The notes: generated by a model from the letters alone, not told the origin. A stretch of DNA of 64,000 nt from Flagellimonas allohymeniacidonis (GCF_004296335.1 NZ_SGIU01000002.1:1501882-1565881); one strand, 5' to 3'; shown: positions 23,441 through 33,599, counted from the first letter of the stretch. Program-made: numbers and translations.

Positions 23441-24706
23441 ATGGTAAAGAAATTTTTGATCGCTTTTTTTTGCGTGGCGACCCATAGCATATTTGCGCAA
23501 AATGGAACCATATCACCATATTCATCTTTCGGAATAGGAGACCTTCGGGACAACGCCACGGTGGAAAACAAAATGATGGGGGGCATCAGTCTTTATGCAG
23601 ACAGTATCCACTACAGTCTTCGAAACCCCGCGGCCTTTTCAAAATTAAAACTGACCACCTACACAGCGGGAATTTCACATACCGAATATCGCCTTGAAGA
23701 TTTTACCGAAGAACAGAATACATCGGTTACCAATTTAGAGTATTTGGCCATTGGATTTCCCTTGGGCAAGAACATCGGTTTGGGTTTTGGGCTTATGCCC
23801 TTCTCCTCTGTCGGTTATGATTTGTTAAGTGAAACGACCAATTCAGAACAGCAGACGGTCACCAATGCGTTTAGAGGTGAAGGCGGATTAAACAGGGTGT
23901 TCCTTTCAATCGGTTGGGAACCCATAAAAAATGTAAGTCTGGGAGCTACGGCAAATTTCAATTTTGGAACCTTGGAATATGAGAGGATTCAAAGCGTGGA
24001 AGACGTTCAGTTTGGGACCTTGGACCGCAGGGAATCACGGATTAACGGTTTCGATGTAAATTATGCTCTGAACTATACCCCTTCGTTCAAAAACAAGTAT
24101 ACCTTATATACATCGGTATTGATCAATACACAAGCAAATCTGGTTGCTGAAAACTCGGAAAGGTTGGGTTCCTTTTCGTTGGTCAATGGACAGGAGATTG
24201 AAGTTATTGATGTGGATTTGGATGCAACGGGTCTACGAAATACAGAACTGAAAATCCCAACGCGCGCGACCTTAGGGTTGGGTTTTGGAGAGGATAAAAA
24301 GTGGTTTTTTGGAGGGGAATACAGTTTCCAACAATTTAGTAGTTTTCGAAATGATTTCTTAGGACTGGACAACGTAGAATATAGCGATGCAAATAGCTTT
24401 GCATTTGGAGGTTATTTTATTCCTGACTATAAGGCGCTATCCGGCTATTTTAAAAGGATTACCTATCGTGCGGGACTGCGTTATGATGTATCCGGATTAG
24501 TGGTCAACGGAAGGGAAATAAACAATTTTGGCATAACTTTTGGATTTGGTTTACCGTTGGGCAATTCGTTTTCCAATCTTAACTTAGGTTTTGAATTGGG
24601 CAAAAGAGGAACCACGGACGCCAACTTAATACGGGAGAGCTATTTACAATTTAATGCAAGCCTCTCTTTGAATGATAGATGGTTCGTTAAAAGAAAAATA
24701 AATTGA
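23441..24706 (+). CDS. Putative outer-membrane beta-barrel protein
   Basis: A 421-residue protein with a signal peptide ending near IFAQ. The start of the mature part (GTISPYSSFGIGDL, SLRNPAAFSKLK) and many Gly/aromatic strands (LGFGLMPFSSVGYDL) resemble FadL-like barrels of Bacteroidota. The function is unknown. Its ATG follows the coaX stop with no gap, and the TPR gene comes 38 bases later, so it heads an envelope-related run. Confidence 0.7.
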   Translation: MVKKFLIAFFCVATHSIFAQNGTISPYSSFGIGDLRDNATVENKMMGGISLYADSIHYSLRNPAAFSKLKLTTYTAGISHTEYRLEDFTEEQNTSVTNLEYLAIGFPLGKNIGLGFGLMPFSSVGYDLLSETTNSEQQTVTNAFRGEGGLNRVFLSIGWEPIKNVSLGATANFNFGTLEYERIQSVEDVQFGTLDRRESRINGFDVNYALNYTPSFKNKYTLYTSVLINTQANLVAENSERLGSFSLVNGQEIEVIDVDLDATGLRNTELKIPTRATLGLGFGEDKKWFFGGEYSFQQFSSFRNDFLGLDNVEYSDANSFAFGGYFIPDYKALSGYFKRITYRAGLRYDVSGLVVNGREINNFGITFGFGLPLGNSFSNLNLGFELGKRGTTDANLIRESYLQFNASLSLNDRWFVKRKIN

Positions 24707-24744
24707 TAAAAAATTAGTACATTAACCACTTTAAAATTAGTAAG

Positions 24745-26115
24745 ATGAAGAAGAAACACTACTTAACGATGATTGCGGTCCTGATGTCGATTGGTTTAAG
24801 TATGGCTCAAGCTCAAAACCCAGAGTGTATGACCAATCTTTCCATTTACGCAGAGCACGCAAAGGTTAAAAATTATGACGCTGCCTATGAACCATGGAAG
24901 ATGGTCTATGAGAGCTGTCCAGATATTAACAAAGCCAACTTTTCCTATGGTGAAAAGATATTGGCCCATAAAATAAAGAATTCCTCAGGTCCGGATAAAG
25001 ATGGTTATATCCAAGACCTTATGGAATTGTATGACAATAGCCTTAAATATTTTCCTGCGAAATTCTCAAAAGCTGGGGTAGCTATTGATAAGGCATTGCT
25101 TTCCTACGACAATAAAATGGCATCCGACGTTCAGCTTTATGATCTGTTGGGTAATGCCTTTAAGAATGATAAAAAGAACTTTAAGAACCCTAAGGCGCTT
25201 TACCTCTACTTTTCGACATTGGTTGATTTGCACCAAGGCGGTTCAAAAGATCTACAAGAGGTCTTTGATGTTTATGATGACGTAACGGAAAAAGTTGAGG
25301 AAGAGAACAAGAAGTTGACCGACGTTATCAAAACCCTGTTGCCAAAAGATTCTTTGGGGACATTGACCACAAAAGAAAAAAGAAGACTTAAGGCATCTAC
25401 CACCAATTCCAAATCATATGGTAAGATCGCTACCAGTATCGATTCCAAATTGGGGGCATTGGCTGACTGTGGAAACTTAATTCCACTTTACGAAAAGAAT
25501 TATGAAGCCAAAAAAGGCGATGTAAACTGGGTAAAAAGAGCTGTAGGACGTATGTTCTCTAAAGAGTGTACCGATGACCCTATGTTCCGTAAACTCTTCG
25601 AGGCTCAATTGGCTTTAGATCCTTCGGCAGATGCATACCTCTATGGAGGAACCCTAAAACAAAAATCAGGAGATAGCAAAGGTGCGATTGCCGATTTCAA
25701 CAAGGCAGTGGAATTGGAGACTGATTCCTATAGAAAATCAAACATTCTCTACAAAATTGCCACTACAGTTCGCCGTAGCAGCAAATCCCAAGCAAGAAGC
25801 TATGCTTTAAAGGCCGTCAATGCCAACCCATCCAATGGAAAGGCATACTTGTTGATCGCAAACCTTTATGCAACAAGCGCCAATGCTTGCGGAAGTACTC
25901 CATTTGAAAAGAGAGCGATTTATTGGAAGGCCGCTGAAATGGCAAGAAAAGCAGGTCGAGTAGATCCATCACTTAGTGGAAGGGCCAGCAAATCTGCTGC
26001 AAGTTATGCTGCAAAAGCGCCTACCAAGGAAATGATTTTTAGTTCTGGTAAAGCCGGGCAGACGGTTAGTTTCAACTGCTGGGTAGGTGGCAGCGTAAAG
26101 GTGCCCAACTTATAG
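24745..26115 (+). CDS. Exported TPR protein
   Basis: A 456-residue protein with a signal peptide ending near MAQAQ. Residues about 20-200 are helical, with the opening CMTNLSIYAEHAKVKNYDAA; residues about 290-350 contain TPR-like units (LYGGTLKQKSGDSKGAIADF, SYALKAVNANPSNGKAYLLI). It is probably periplasmic or on the outer membrane and part of a protein complex. It lies between the FadL-like barrel and lptC, one base before the latter's GTG. Confidence 0.75.
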   Translation: MKKKHYLTMIAVLMSIGLSMAQAQNPECMTNLSIYAEHAKVKNYDAAYEPWKMVYESCPDINKANFSYGEKILAHKIKNSSGPDKDGYIQDLMELYDNSLKYFPAKFSKAGVAIDKALLSYDNKMASDVQLYDLLGNAFKNDKKNFKNPKALYLYFSTLVDLHQGGSKDLQEVFDVYDDVTEKVEEENKKLTDVIKTLLPKDSLGTLTTKEKRRLKASTTNSKSYGKIATSIDSKLGALADCGNLIPLYEKNYEAKKGDVNWVKRAVGRMFSKECTDDPMFRKLFEAQLALDPSADAYLYGGTLKQKSGDSKGAIADFNKAVELETDSYRKSNILYKIATTVRRSSKSQARSYALKAVNANPSNGKAYLLIANLYATSANACGSTPFEKRAIYWKAAEMARKAGRVDPSLSGRASKSAASYAAKAPTKEMIFSSGKAGQTVSFNCWVGGSVKVPNL

Positions 26116-26116
26116 A

Positions 26117-26722
26117 GTGAACCCTTTTTCTAAAAATATTTTAAAGTGTTTTGCCACGGTTTTTACCGTGGCAATCCTTTTTATGGCATGTAAGGACGAT
26201 TATGAAAGGGTGGGAGAGGAAGCCATAAAACCAGTATTCCCTCAAGGGGTGGCACAAAACTTCACCCTTACATACACCGAGACCAAGGAAGAGATGACCA
26301 CCGAGGACCAAGACAGTTCCAAGATCATTGCCATTCTTACCAGTCCCTTGACCGAGGACTTCGACAATCAGCCTTTCAAATATAGAACCTTTCCGAAGGG
26401 ATTGCAGGTGGACTTTTTTGATGATGAGAACCAGAAAAGTGTGATTACTGCGGACTATGGTATCGTATATTCACAGACCAACCTGATCGACCTTCAAGGA
26501 AATGTGGTCATTGAAAGTCATGATGGGAAGAAGTTGGAGGCCCCACAACTGTACTTCGACCGTTCCAATAATTGGATTTTCACCGAAGCTACCTTTACGT
26601 ATACCAACCCTGAGGACGGAACCGTAATGGATGGGGAGGGAATGGATTTTAATAGAGATTTTAGTTTCTTTAAGGCCCATAAGACCTATGGCCTAATGAT
26701 GATAAAAGAAGAAAACCAATAA
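26117..26722 (+). CDS. lptC: LPS export periplasmic protein LptC
   Basis: A 201-residue lipoprotein-like protein (VAILFMACKDD) that starts at GTG. It carries the LptC/OstA-like beta-jellyroll in the order seen in Bacteroidota: IIAILTSPLTEDF, ADYGIVYSQTNLIDLQGNV, LEAPQLYFDRSNNWIFTEA, then GEGMDFNRDF. LptC couples the inner-membrane Lpt exporter to the periplasmic bridge for lipopolysaccharide. The other part found in this window is lptE (62950-63489). Confidence 0.85.
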   Translation: MNPFSKNILKCFATVFTVAILFMACKDDYERVGEEAIKPVFPQGVAQNFTLTYTETKEEMTTEDQDSSKIIAILTSPLTEDFDNQPFKYRTFPKGLQVDFFDDENQKSVITADYGIVYSQTNLIDLQGNVVIESHDGKKLEAPQLYFDRSNNWIFTEATFTYTNPEDGTVMDGEGMDFNRDFSFFKAHKTYGLMMIKEENQ

Positions 26723-26725
26723 GTT

Positions 26726-26926
26726 ATGGGAAAATATATGAAATACACCATCTATGTGAATTTGGTGATTTGCGTGCTATCGGCTTACATGGCCTACAAT
26801 CTGTGGGATGCTGACCGTAGTCGGGCCTACATTTTTGTATTCTTGGCTGTTATCACTGGTTTTATGTTTCTTTTTAGGAGACATTATTACAAAAAATTCG
26901 AAGAGCGAAAAAAGAATAACAAGTAA
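26726..26926 (+). CDS. Small two-span membrane protein
   Basis: A 66-residue protein with two hydrophobic segments (about 7-24 and 36-51) and a basic tail FRRHYYKKFEERKKNNK. It lies 3 bases after lptC and 5 before the CorC-like gene, so it belongs to the same transcript. The function is unknown; its place suggests an envelope role. Confidence 0.75.
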   Translation: MGKYMKYTIYVNLVICVLSAYMAYNLWDADRSRAYIFVFLAVITGFMFLFRRHYYKKFEERKKNNK

Positions 26927-26931
26927 CCGTT

Positions 26932-28221
26932 GTGGAATCCCCATTGCTCATCATAGCACTTTCCCTTTTGTTTTCTGCATTCTTTTCAGGTATGGAAATT
27001 GCCTTTGTTTCCGCAAACAAAATCCATATCGAACTTGAAAAAATGCAGGAGGGTTTTTTGGCCAAGGTGTTGCGTTGGCTCACCCAAAAACCCTCAAAGT
27101 TTATCGCCACCATGCTTATTGGGAACAATATAGCTTTGGTAATTTATGGTTTTTTTATGGGGGATGTGCTCATGGAGTGGTTTCAGACCTTGTTACCTAC
27201 CCAGAATCAGTTCATCAATTCAATGTTGACTGATTTCAGCCTCTTGTCCCAAACTATTATCTCTACGCTGATTATTTTAATAACCGCAGAGTTTTTACCA
27301 AAGGTTTTCTTTCAGATTTATTCGAATACGCTGTTAAAAGTATTCGCTATCCCAGCTTATTTTTTCTACCTGTTGTTCTCGTCCATTTCTTGGATGGTCA
27401 TCAAGATTTCTGATTTCATACTTCGGGTCTTTTTCAAAACCGAAGGAGATGAGGTTCAATTATCGTTTACCAAGTTGGAACTGGGGGACTATATCACCGA
27501 GCAAATGGAAACGGTGGAAGAAGAGGATGAAGTGGACTCGGAAATTCAGATTTTTCAAAATGCCCTGGAATTTTCAACTGTTAAGGCTAGGGAAGTAATG
27601 GTGCCCCGCACCGAGATTACCGCTGTGGACCTTGATGAAACCCCGAAAAACCTAACCAAGCTATTTTCAGAAACAGGATATTCCAAAATATTGGTTTTTA
27701 AAGAAAGTATCGATGAAATCATAGGGTACGTACATTCCTATGAACTCTTTAAAAAGCCAAAAACCATTAAAAGTATTTTGTTGCCGGTGGAGCTTGTGCC
27801 CGAAACCATGTTGATCCAGGATATTTTGAACGTGCTGACCAAAAAACGTAAGAGTATGGCCGTTGTACTTGACGAATATGGAGGAACTTCAGGTATCTTA
27901 ACGGTTGAGGATATTATCGAAGAATTGTTTGGAGAGATTGAAGACGAGCACGACAGTACGGATTTGCACGAAGAGCAGTTGAGTGAAAATGTATATAAGT
28001 TTTCCGCTCGCTTGGAGGTGGATTATATCAATGAAAACTATAAACTTGAGCTTCCAGACAGTGATGAGTATGAAACCTTGGGAGGGTTGATTATGAACGG
28101 CATTGCGGAAATTCCGGAGCAGGACTCAGAAATAAAAATGGATAACTTCGTTTTCCGTATACTCGAGGTGTCCAATACAAAAATTGATTTGGTCACGGTG
28201 CAAGTACTCACTGAAGATTAA
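26932..28221 (+). CDS. CNNM/CorC-HlyC family membrane protein
   Basis: A 429-residue protein starting at GTG. The N-terminal CNNM (DUF21) domain spans about residues 1-190 (SAFFSGMEIAFVSANKIHIE is its signature start), followed by a CBS pair at about 210-330 (REVMVPRTEITAVD, MAVVLDEYGGTSGILTVEDI) and a CorC_HlyC domain at the end (YETLGGLIMNG). The family is labelled hemolysin or magnesium/cobalt efflux; known members move Mg2+ or affect divalent metal balance. Confidence 0.9.
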   Translation: MESPLLIIALSLLFSAFFSGMEIAFVSANKIHIELEKMQEGFLAKVLRWLTQKPSKFIATMLIGNNIALVIYGFFMGDVLMEWFQTLLPTQNQFINSMLTDFSLLSQTIISTLIILITAEFLPKVFFQIYSNTLLKVFAIPAYFFYLLFSSISWMVIKISDFILRVFFKTEGDEVQLSFTKLELGDYITEQMETVEEEDEVDSEIQIFQNALEFSTVKAREVMVPRTEITAVDLDETPKNLTKLFSETGYSKILVFKESIDEIIGYVHSYELFKKPKTIKSILLPVELVPETMLIQDILNVLTKKRKSMAVVLDEYGGTSGILTVEDIIEELFGEIEDEHDSTDLHEEQLSENVYKFSARLEVDYINENYKLELPDSDEYETLGGLIMNGIAEIPEQDSEIKMDNFVFRILEVSNTKIDLVTVQVLTED

Positions 28222-28304
28222 CAATTTACCCGCCTTTTTCAGCTTTCCTAATTGAAAAGAAAATGGTATTTTCGCCCACTGAAATATAGAAAACTAGCAG
28301 TAGA

Positions 28305-30425
28305 ATGGCAATATTGGAGAAAATAAGAAAACGAACAACGGTCCTAATTTTAATTATTGGACTGGCCTTGTTCGCATTTGTAATTTCGGGTGTTTTCACC
28401 GGTAATGATTTTGGAGGAGGCAAAGTGGGTTCTGCGGTAGCGGAAGTCAATGGAGAGAGCATTTCTATAGATGATTTTAGACGTGAAGTGGAAAATGCTT
28501 CTAGACGATTTGGACCAAGCTTTTCCTCTACCCAATTGGTCAATACGGTATACGAACAACAAATTCGAAAAGCTATCCTTGACCAACAGTTTGAAGATTT
28601 GGGCATTGAAGTGGAAAGCGATCAAATCGTGGAATTTGTTAGAAATTCCGGGTATGCCCAAATTCCTGATTTTTTGGATGAGAATGGTATTTTCAACGAA
28701 GAGGTCTTCCGAAGTGCCATTGCCGATTGGAGTGTGAACAACCCAGTACGCTATGAAGATTGGTTGTACATTGAAAAAACCATTATTCAATCTGCCAAGG
28801 AACAATACTATTTTAATTTGGTAAAAGGTGGTGTAGGTGCAACCCTGACAGAAGGGGAATTCGACTATAAACTGGCCAATGACAAGGTTGATATTCAATA
28901 TGTGCGCGTACCCTATTCCAAAATTGCCGACAGTACCATTCAAGTGTCCAAGGCTGAAATAGAAACCTACATCAAAGGGCATCCTGAAGATTACCAACAG
29001 GAGAAGTCAAGGGATATCCGTTTTGTGTTCTTCGAGGAGAAAGCCTCCCTATCTGATGAAAAGGCCAAGATGGATGAAATTTTGGCGTTAATGGATGACT
29101 CAGTGGAGTACGTAGAGGAAAGTGATACTACTGACACGATTCCTGGTTTTCGGAATACCACGGATATGGATGCCTTCTTGGATCGTAACTCTGATACCCA
29201 GTTCGATACCATTTACAGAGCGCAAAAAGATTTACCATCATCTGTTGCAGATACTTTGATTGCTTTGAATGTTGGTGAAATTCACGGTCCTTACCGTGAT
29301 GGGGATTTCTTTAAGGTTTCCAAGATTATGGATAAAAAGGCCAACGGTACCGTTAAGGCCAGTCATATTTTGATTACCTACGAAGGTGCAGAACGTGCAA
29401 ATCCCGAAATAACCCGCACAAAAGAAGAGGCCGAGGAAAGAGCCCAGGAGCTTTTGGAAGAAGCGAAAGAGGATGGCACTCAATTTACAGTGTTGGCCCG
29501 TGAGAATTCAGATGGTCCATCAGCACCTCGAGGTGGGGATTTGGGATACTTCCAAGAAGGAGTTATGGCCGATGCCTTCAATGATTTTTGCTTTAGTAAT
29601 GATGTTGGGGAAATCGGTTTGGTGGAAACTGAATTTGGTTATCATGTTATTAAAGTAGATGACAAGCAAGATATTCTTCAGGTAGCTACCCTTTCAAGAG
29701 AGATTGAACCTTCTGAGGAAACCATCAACACCTTATTTACCGATGCCACCAAATTCGAAATGGCAGCAATTGATGCTGAAGCTCAAGCTTTCTCCGACAT
29801 TGCAAGTGAAAGTAACTATAGTGTTAGACCGGTAAATAAGCTTAAGGGAATGGACGAAAATCTACCCGGGCTTGGGTCTCAAAGATCCATAGTACAGTGG
29901 GCATTTAATGACGATACCGAGGTTGGTGATATCAAGCGTTTCAATATGAACAATGGATATGCCGTAGTACAATTGACCAGGAAGTACAAGGAAGGGCTCA
30001 TGTCCCCTGAAGATGCTTCGGCCACGGCATTGCCAAAAATCAGAAAAGAAAGAAAGGCGGATCAACTGATTGCGGCCAATCAAGGGAAAAGTTTGGATGC
30101 ACTGGCCAAGGACAATGAAACTATCGTATCAACCGCAACAGCCTTGACCAGAAAATCACCAACATTGCCTGGAGCCGGTAGGGAACCCTACGTGGTCGGT
30201 ACAGCTTTCGCCTTGGATAAAGATGCCACTTCTGCACTGTTGAAAGGAGAATCTGGTATTTATATGATCAAAGTGACCAATAAGGAAGAAGCTCCTCAAC
30301 TCGATAACTTTTCTACGTATGCCAAAACATTGAAAACCAATGAATATGGTAGAGTGAATGGAGACGTCTTTAAGGCCTTGAAGGAAGGTTCGGAAATAGA
30401 TGATAAACGAGCCACATTTTATTAA
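28305..30425 (+). CDS. PpiD/SurA-like peptidyl-prolyl isomerase
   Basis: A 706-residue periplasmic foldase with an N-terminal inner-membrane anchor (about 12-33, VLILIIGLALFAFVISGVF), a SurA-N-like helical domain and a parvulin domain at about residues 350-450 (ASHILITYEG to GYHVIKVDDK, with FCFSNDVGEIGLVETEFG). It assists folding of outer-membrane and secreted proteins, which suits the preceding envelope genes. It ends in a strong terminator. Confidence 0.9.
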   Translation: MAILEKIRKRTTVLILIIGLALFAFVISGVFTGNDFGGGKVGSAVAEVNGESISIDDFRREVENASRRFGPSFSSTQLVNTVYEQQIRKAILDQQFEDLGIEVESDQIVEFVRNSGYAQIPDFLDENGIFNEEVFRSAIADWSVNNPVRYEDWLYIEKTIIQSAKEQYYFNLVKGGVGATLTEGEFDYKLANDKVDIQYVRVPYSKIADSTIQVSKAEIETYIKGHPEDYQQEKSRDIRFVFFEEKASLSDEKAKMDEILALMDDSVEYVEESDTTDTIPGFRNTTDMDAFLDRNSDTQFDTIYRAQKDLPSSVADTLIALNVGEIHGPYRDGDFFKVSKIMDKKANGTVKASHILITYEGAERANPEITRTKEEAEERAQELLEEAKEDGTQFTVLARENSDGPSAPRGGDLGYFQEGVMADAFNDFCFSNDVGEIGLVETEFGYHVIKVDDKQDILQVATLSREIEPSEETINTLFTDATKFEMAAIDAEAQAFSDIASESNYSVRPVNKLKGMDENLPGLGSQRSIVQWAFNDDTEVGDIKRFNMNNGYAVVQLTRKYKEGLMSPEDASATALPKIRKERKADQLIAANQGKSLDALAKDNETIVSTATALTRKSPTLPGAGREPYVVGTAFALDKDATSALLKGESGIYMIKVTNKEEAPQLDNFSTYAKTLKTNEYGRVNGDVFKALKEGSEIDDKRATFY

Positions 30426-30444
30426 GGATAGAGCATTACTATAG

Positions 30445-30470
30445 AAAAAGCCCCTTTAAAGGGGCTTTTT
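30445..30470. terminator. Terminator between convergent foldase and beta-lactamase genes
   Basis: A perfect 13-bp inverted repeat (AAAAAGCCCCTTT with AAAGGGGCTTTTT) with T runs in both directions. Its last base is part of the stop codon of the minus-strand gene. Confidence 0.9.
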
Positions 30471-31204
30471 TACTGCTTGAACAATTCAATGGTATAGTCC
30501 AGTAAATCTGTTCCTCCAGGTTTTCCATGTCCCGGAATAACCAATTCAACTTCAGGATATTCTTTTTTTACTCTGGCGACAGTTTCTGACCAATCTTCAA
30601 TAGTTGCATCTCCCAAATACCCCTTGCTGGCACCAACCGATTTTACCAAACACCCACCAAACAAGGCCTTATCACCTTCAAAATAGCCTATGATGTTGTC
30701 CTTCGTATGCCCTTCTCCCAAATGCGCCAAGTGTACTTTTTTATCTCCGATCCTTAAAGAATGGGATTTGATGAACCCGTTTTTTGGAATGGCATAGTGG
30801 TTCAGCCTCGCCAATTCAAGGGTCATTTCGCTAGCATAGGAGTCGCTACCGTTTTGATGAAATTCCTTTAAACCTCCTAGACAGTCCTCATGAAAATGAC
30901 TTACAACAACAGCTTTGACCACACTCTTCAATTCTTTTTCTACCCAGCGGATAAGCTCTAAAGAAGCAGTATCGTTGGTGGGGGTATCAAAAACCAAAGC
31001 TTCACCATTATCCACTACAATCATTCCATTGCATGCCACTTTTCCATAGTCTTCTGTCTGCAAATAGGAAATATGAAGAAAAGTCTTGTTGCCCAACTGT
31101 TTTATTACCAAGGATTCACTTTCATAGGTTTTGCTGTGGCTATCAGTTTTACAGCCCATCGAACAAAAGGCAAAAGCTAAAACAAGAAAAAAAGGTAATC
31201 TCAT
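30470..31204 (-). CDS. Subclass B1 metallo-beta-lactamase-like lipoprotein
   Basis: A 244-residue protein with a lipobox (FAFCSMGCK). The zinc set is complete for subclass B1: HxHxD at H103, H105, D107 (HFHEDCLGG), H166 (GEGHTKDN), C185 and K188 (GGCLVK), and H226 (PGHGKPG). The Asn usual before the second strand pair is replaced by Tyr or Gly (KGYLGDA). This is a chromosomal enzyme of the type found in marine flavobacteria; it would sit on the outer membrane and may hydrolyse beta-lactams, including carbapenems, but activity cannot be told from sequence. Confidence 0.85.
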   Translation of the reverse strand: MRLPFFLVLAFAFCSMGCKTDSHSKTYESESLVIKQLGNKTFLHISYLQTEDYGKVACNGMIVVDNGEALVFDTPTNDTASLELIRWVEKELKSVVKAVVVSHFHEDCLGGLKEFHQNGSDSYASEMTLELARLNHYAIPKNGFIKSHSLRIGDKKVHLAHLGEGHTKDNIIGYFEGDKALFGGCLVKSVGASKGYLGDATIEDWSETVARVKKEYPEVELVIPGHGKPGGTDLLDYTIELFKQ

Positions 31205-31218
31205 AATGTGTTATTGGT

Positions 31219-32127
31219 TTATAGTACCATATCCTTATAGGATAACAGCGTGCTGTATCCTTTAAATCGGAAATAATCTTTGGCACCAGCTCCTCCAGTC
31301 GCCAGTACAAAATCTCCTCCCCAAGCTCCAAGACTCTTTATACTACCTGGATAATCCGGGAAAAGTTTGGACTTTATGGGTGGGATTCCAAGGATTTTGG
31401 ATAAAACAATCTCGTGCTTCCCAACCAACGCTTCAAACTCAGAAAGATTTTGGGCCGTGGCCATACTCCCGGTAATTCTGGTGATGTTGGAAATCAAAGC
31501 CTCTTTATCGAACATTTTACCTCGATATGCAGCTATGGCTTCCTTGCTGCTTTGTTTTTGTTTGAGATAAACAAAAAGGAGATCATCCTTGAAGGACGGA
31601 TGAAAACCAACTTCCTCCACAGTGACCTTTCCATTTTTGACTTGATACAGTATGGGACCATTGTGTTGTGCACATGCAATGTCATATCCGCTTCCTCCAA
31701 AGGCATTCCATAACAATTGATAGGCATCTACCTCTGCCCATTGGGCTATATTGTTAATTAAGGTGGAGGAGGTGCCCAAACCCCATTCTCGTGGAAAACC
31801 TAAGCTTGTGGTCACTTTCAACCCGTTTGCACTGGCAAGAAAAGCTGGGTTTTGTTTTTTTGCCTCGGAAAGTAACTCTTTTAAGATATGGGCCGTACCC
31901 ATATCGCTTGATGCAATGGGTGTTAAATCATTTAAATCAAAACTCGCTTGAAACCAAAGTTGGTGGTTCTCGTCCTTACTTTCCCATTCCAACAGGCCAG
32001 TATCAGTGTCTTCCACTTGCAAAGATTGTCCAAATTTGGTGGGCACTGCGAGTCCTAGGGCGCCATCTAAAATGGCATATTCCCCAGAGAGCAATAATTT
32101 TCCATTGCTGTAAAACTCTTTCTCCAT
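31219..32127 (-). CDS. GYDIA-family GHMP kinase
   Basis: A 302-residue kinase of the GHMP superfamily with the defining block GGSGYDIACAQHNG near residue 145 and the phosphate loop PREWGLGTSSTLINNIAQW near residue 115. The family occurs in Bacteroidota beside class II HMG-CoA reductase and is thought to serve as a mevalonate-pathway kinase. Here it follows that gene with no gap (32127/32128). The exact substrate (mevalonate or phosphomevalonate) is not shown. Confidence 0.9.
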   Translation of the reverse strand: MEKEFYSNGKLLLSGEYAILDGALGLAVPTKFGQSLQVEDTDTGLLEWESKDENHQLWFQASFDLNDLTPIASSDMGTAHILKELLSEAKKQNPAFLASANGLKVTTSLGFPREWGLGTSSTLINNIAQWAEVDAYQLLWNAFGGSGYDIACAQHNGPILYQVKNGKVTVEEVGFHPSFKDDLLFVYLKQKQSSKEAIAAYRGKMFDKEALISNITRITGSMATAQNLSEFEALVGKHEIVLSKILGIPPIKSKLFPDYPGSIKSLGAWGGDFVLATGGAGAKDYFRFKGYSTLLSYKDMVL

Positions 32128-33441
32128 TTAGGAACGATGGTTTTCGAGTGCTTCTTTTACGGAGGCATTGGTGACGGTTCGGTCCTTAAAATAATTTACC
32201 AAAGTGGTTTTTTCATCCTCTGTCGCACCCATTTGGTTGAGAAGATTCATAAGGTGCATTTTCATATGGCCCTTTTGGATGCCAGTAGTGGTCAGTGAAC
32301 GCAAGGCTGCAAAATTTTGTGCTAGTCCGGCAACGGCCACAATTTGCATCAATTCTTTTGCGGTTGGATTACGAAGAATTTCAAGTGCCAATTTGACCAA
32401 AGGATGCAAAGACGTCAAACCTCCAACGGTACCCAACGCCAAAGGTATTTCTATCCAAAACGTAAAGACCCCATCTTCTATCGAGGCATGGGTCAAACTC
32501 GAATAGGAACCATCTTTGGCCGCATAGGCATGGATGCCCGCTTCAATGGCACGGAAGTCATTTCCTGTGGCAAGAATTACGGCATCAACACCGTTCATAA
32601 TGCCTTTGTTATGGGTCACCGCCCTAAAGGGGTCAGCCTTGGCAATTTGGACAGCCTGCACCATTTTTTTTGCAAAAAGTTCCGGCGACAGATCATCCTC
32701 GTTCAATTCCTCCACTGGGCAAGAAACCTCTCCCTTTACAATGCAGTTGGGTACATAGTTCGATAGGATACTCATCACAATCTCCAAATCCTTTTCCTCG
32801 TCACTAAAGTGGGGATAGGCTTTTGCCTTCTCCCTCAAGGTCTTTGCAAACTGCTCCAAACAAGAGTTGATAAAGTTGGCTCCCATCGCATCCAAGGTTT
32901 CAAAAGTGCAATGCAATTGGTGGTATCCTGAAATATTTTCAGTTTTGTTCCTAAGCTCGATGGCGGTGATACCACCCCCACGCCGCTCCATGCTTTCAGT
33001 GATATCCGCAGTACTTTTAATAAGATCCTCCTTGATTTCTTCAAAAAAGCGTTCAAGCTTTTCAGAATCACCCCTAAAAATAAAATGTACCTGACCTACT
33101 TTTTCGGTTCCCAGAACCTGTGTCTTAAACCCGCCTCGTGAAAGCCAAAACTTGGCCGCTTTGCTGGCGGCTGCAACCACCGAACTTTCTTCGATGGCCA
33201 TGGGGATGGCAAAAAACTCTCCGTTAATGAGAAAATTGGGGGCTATGGCAAAGGGGAGATAATAGTTGGAAAGGGTGTTTTCTATGAATTCGTCATGCAG
33301 TTTTTGAACTTTGGCGTCCTGATTCCAATACCGTTTTAAAAGCTGTTTGGTTTGCTCGGGATCTTTTGTGCAATTATTTGCGATCCACTCAATTTTTTCA
33401 TTTTTGGCCAATCGCGAAAAGCCTTCTACAGGAGCTTTCAT
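32128..33441 (-). CDS. mvaA: HMG-CoA reductase, class II
   Basis: A 437-residue enzyme that forms mevalonate from HMG-CoA, or runs the reverse degradative reaction. The catalytic set is present: Glu in GGGITAIELRNK, K279 in THNKGIMNGVDAV, Asp in TGNDFRAIEAG and H392 in GHMKMHLMN. It starts the operon with the GYDIA kinase, which favours a biosynthetic role in isoprenoid synthesis. Divergent from the DPP IV gene. Confidence 0.95.
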   Translation of the reverse strand: MKAPVEGFSRLAKNEKIEWIANNCTKDPEQTKQLLKRYWNQDAKVQKLHDEFIENTLSNYYLPFAIAPNFLINGEFFAIPMAIEESSVVAAASKAAKFWLSRGGFKTQVLGTEKVGQVHFIFRGDSEKLERFFEEIKEDLIKSTADITESMERRGGGITAIELRNKTENISGYHQLHCTFETLDAMGANFINSCLEQFAKTLREKAKAYPHFSDEEKDLEIVMSILSNYVPNCIVKGEVSCPVEELNEDDLSPELFAKKMVQAVQIAKADPFRAVTHNKGIMNGVDAVILATGNDFRAIEAGIHAYAAKDGSYSSLTHASIEDGVFTFWIEIPLALGTVGGLTSLHPLVKLALEILRNPTAKELMQIVAVAGLAQNFAALRSLTTTGIQKGHMKMHLMNLLNQMGATEDEKTTLVNYFKDRTVTNASVKEALENHRS

Positions 33442-33599
33442 AGTGTTCGGTTAAAGGAACCAAATATAATGATAAAGGTCGTTTTAACGATTTCAAACGG
33501 GCCACTATGGCCCAATTCTTGTTGCATTTGCAACATCAAAGTTTACATTCTGAATAAATATTAGTAAACTTGATGGTTTTTAATCAATTTATAACATCG

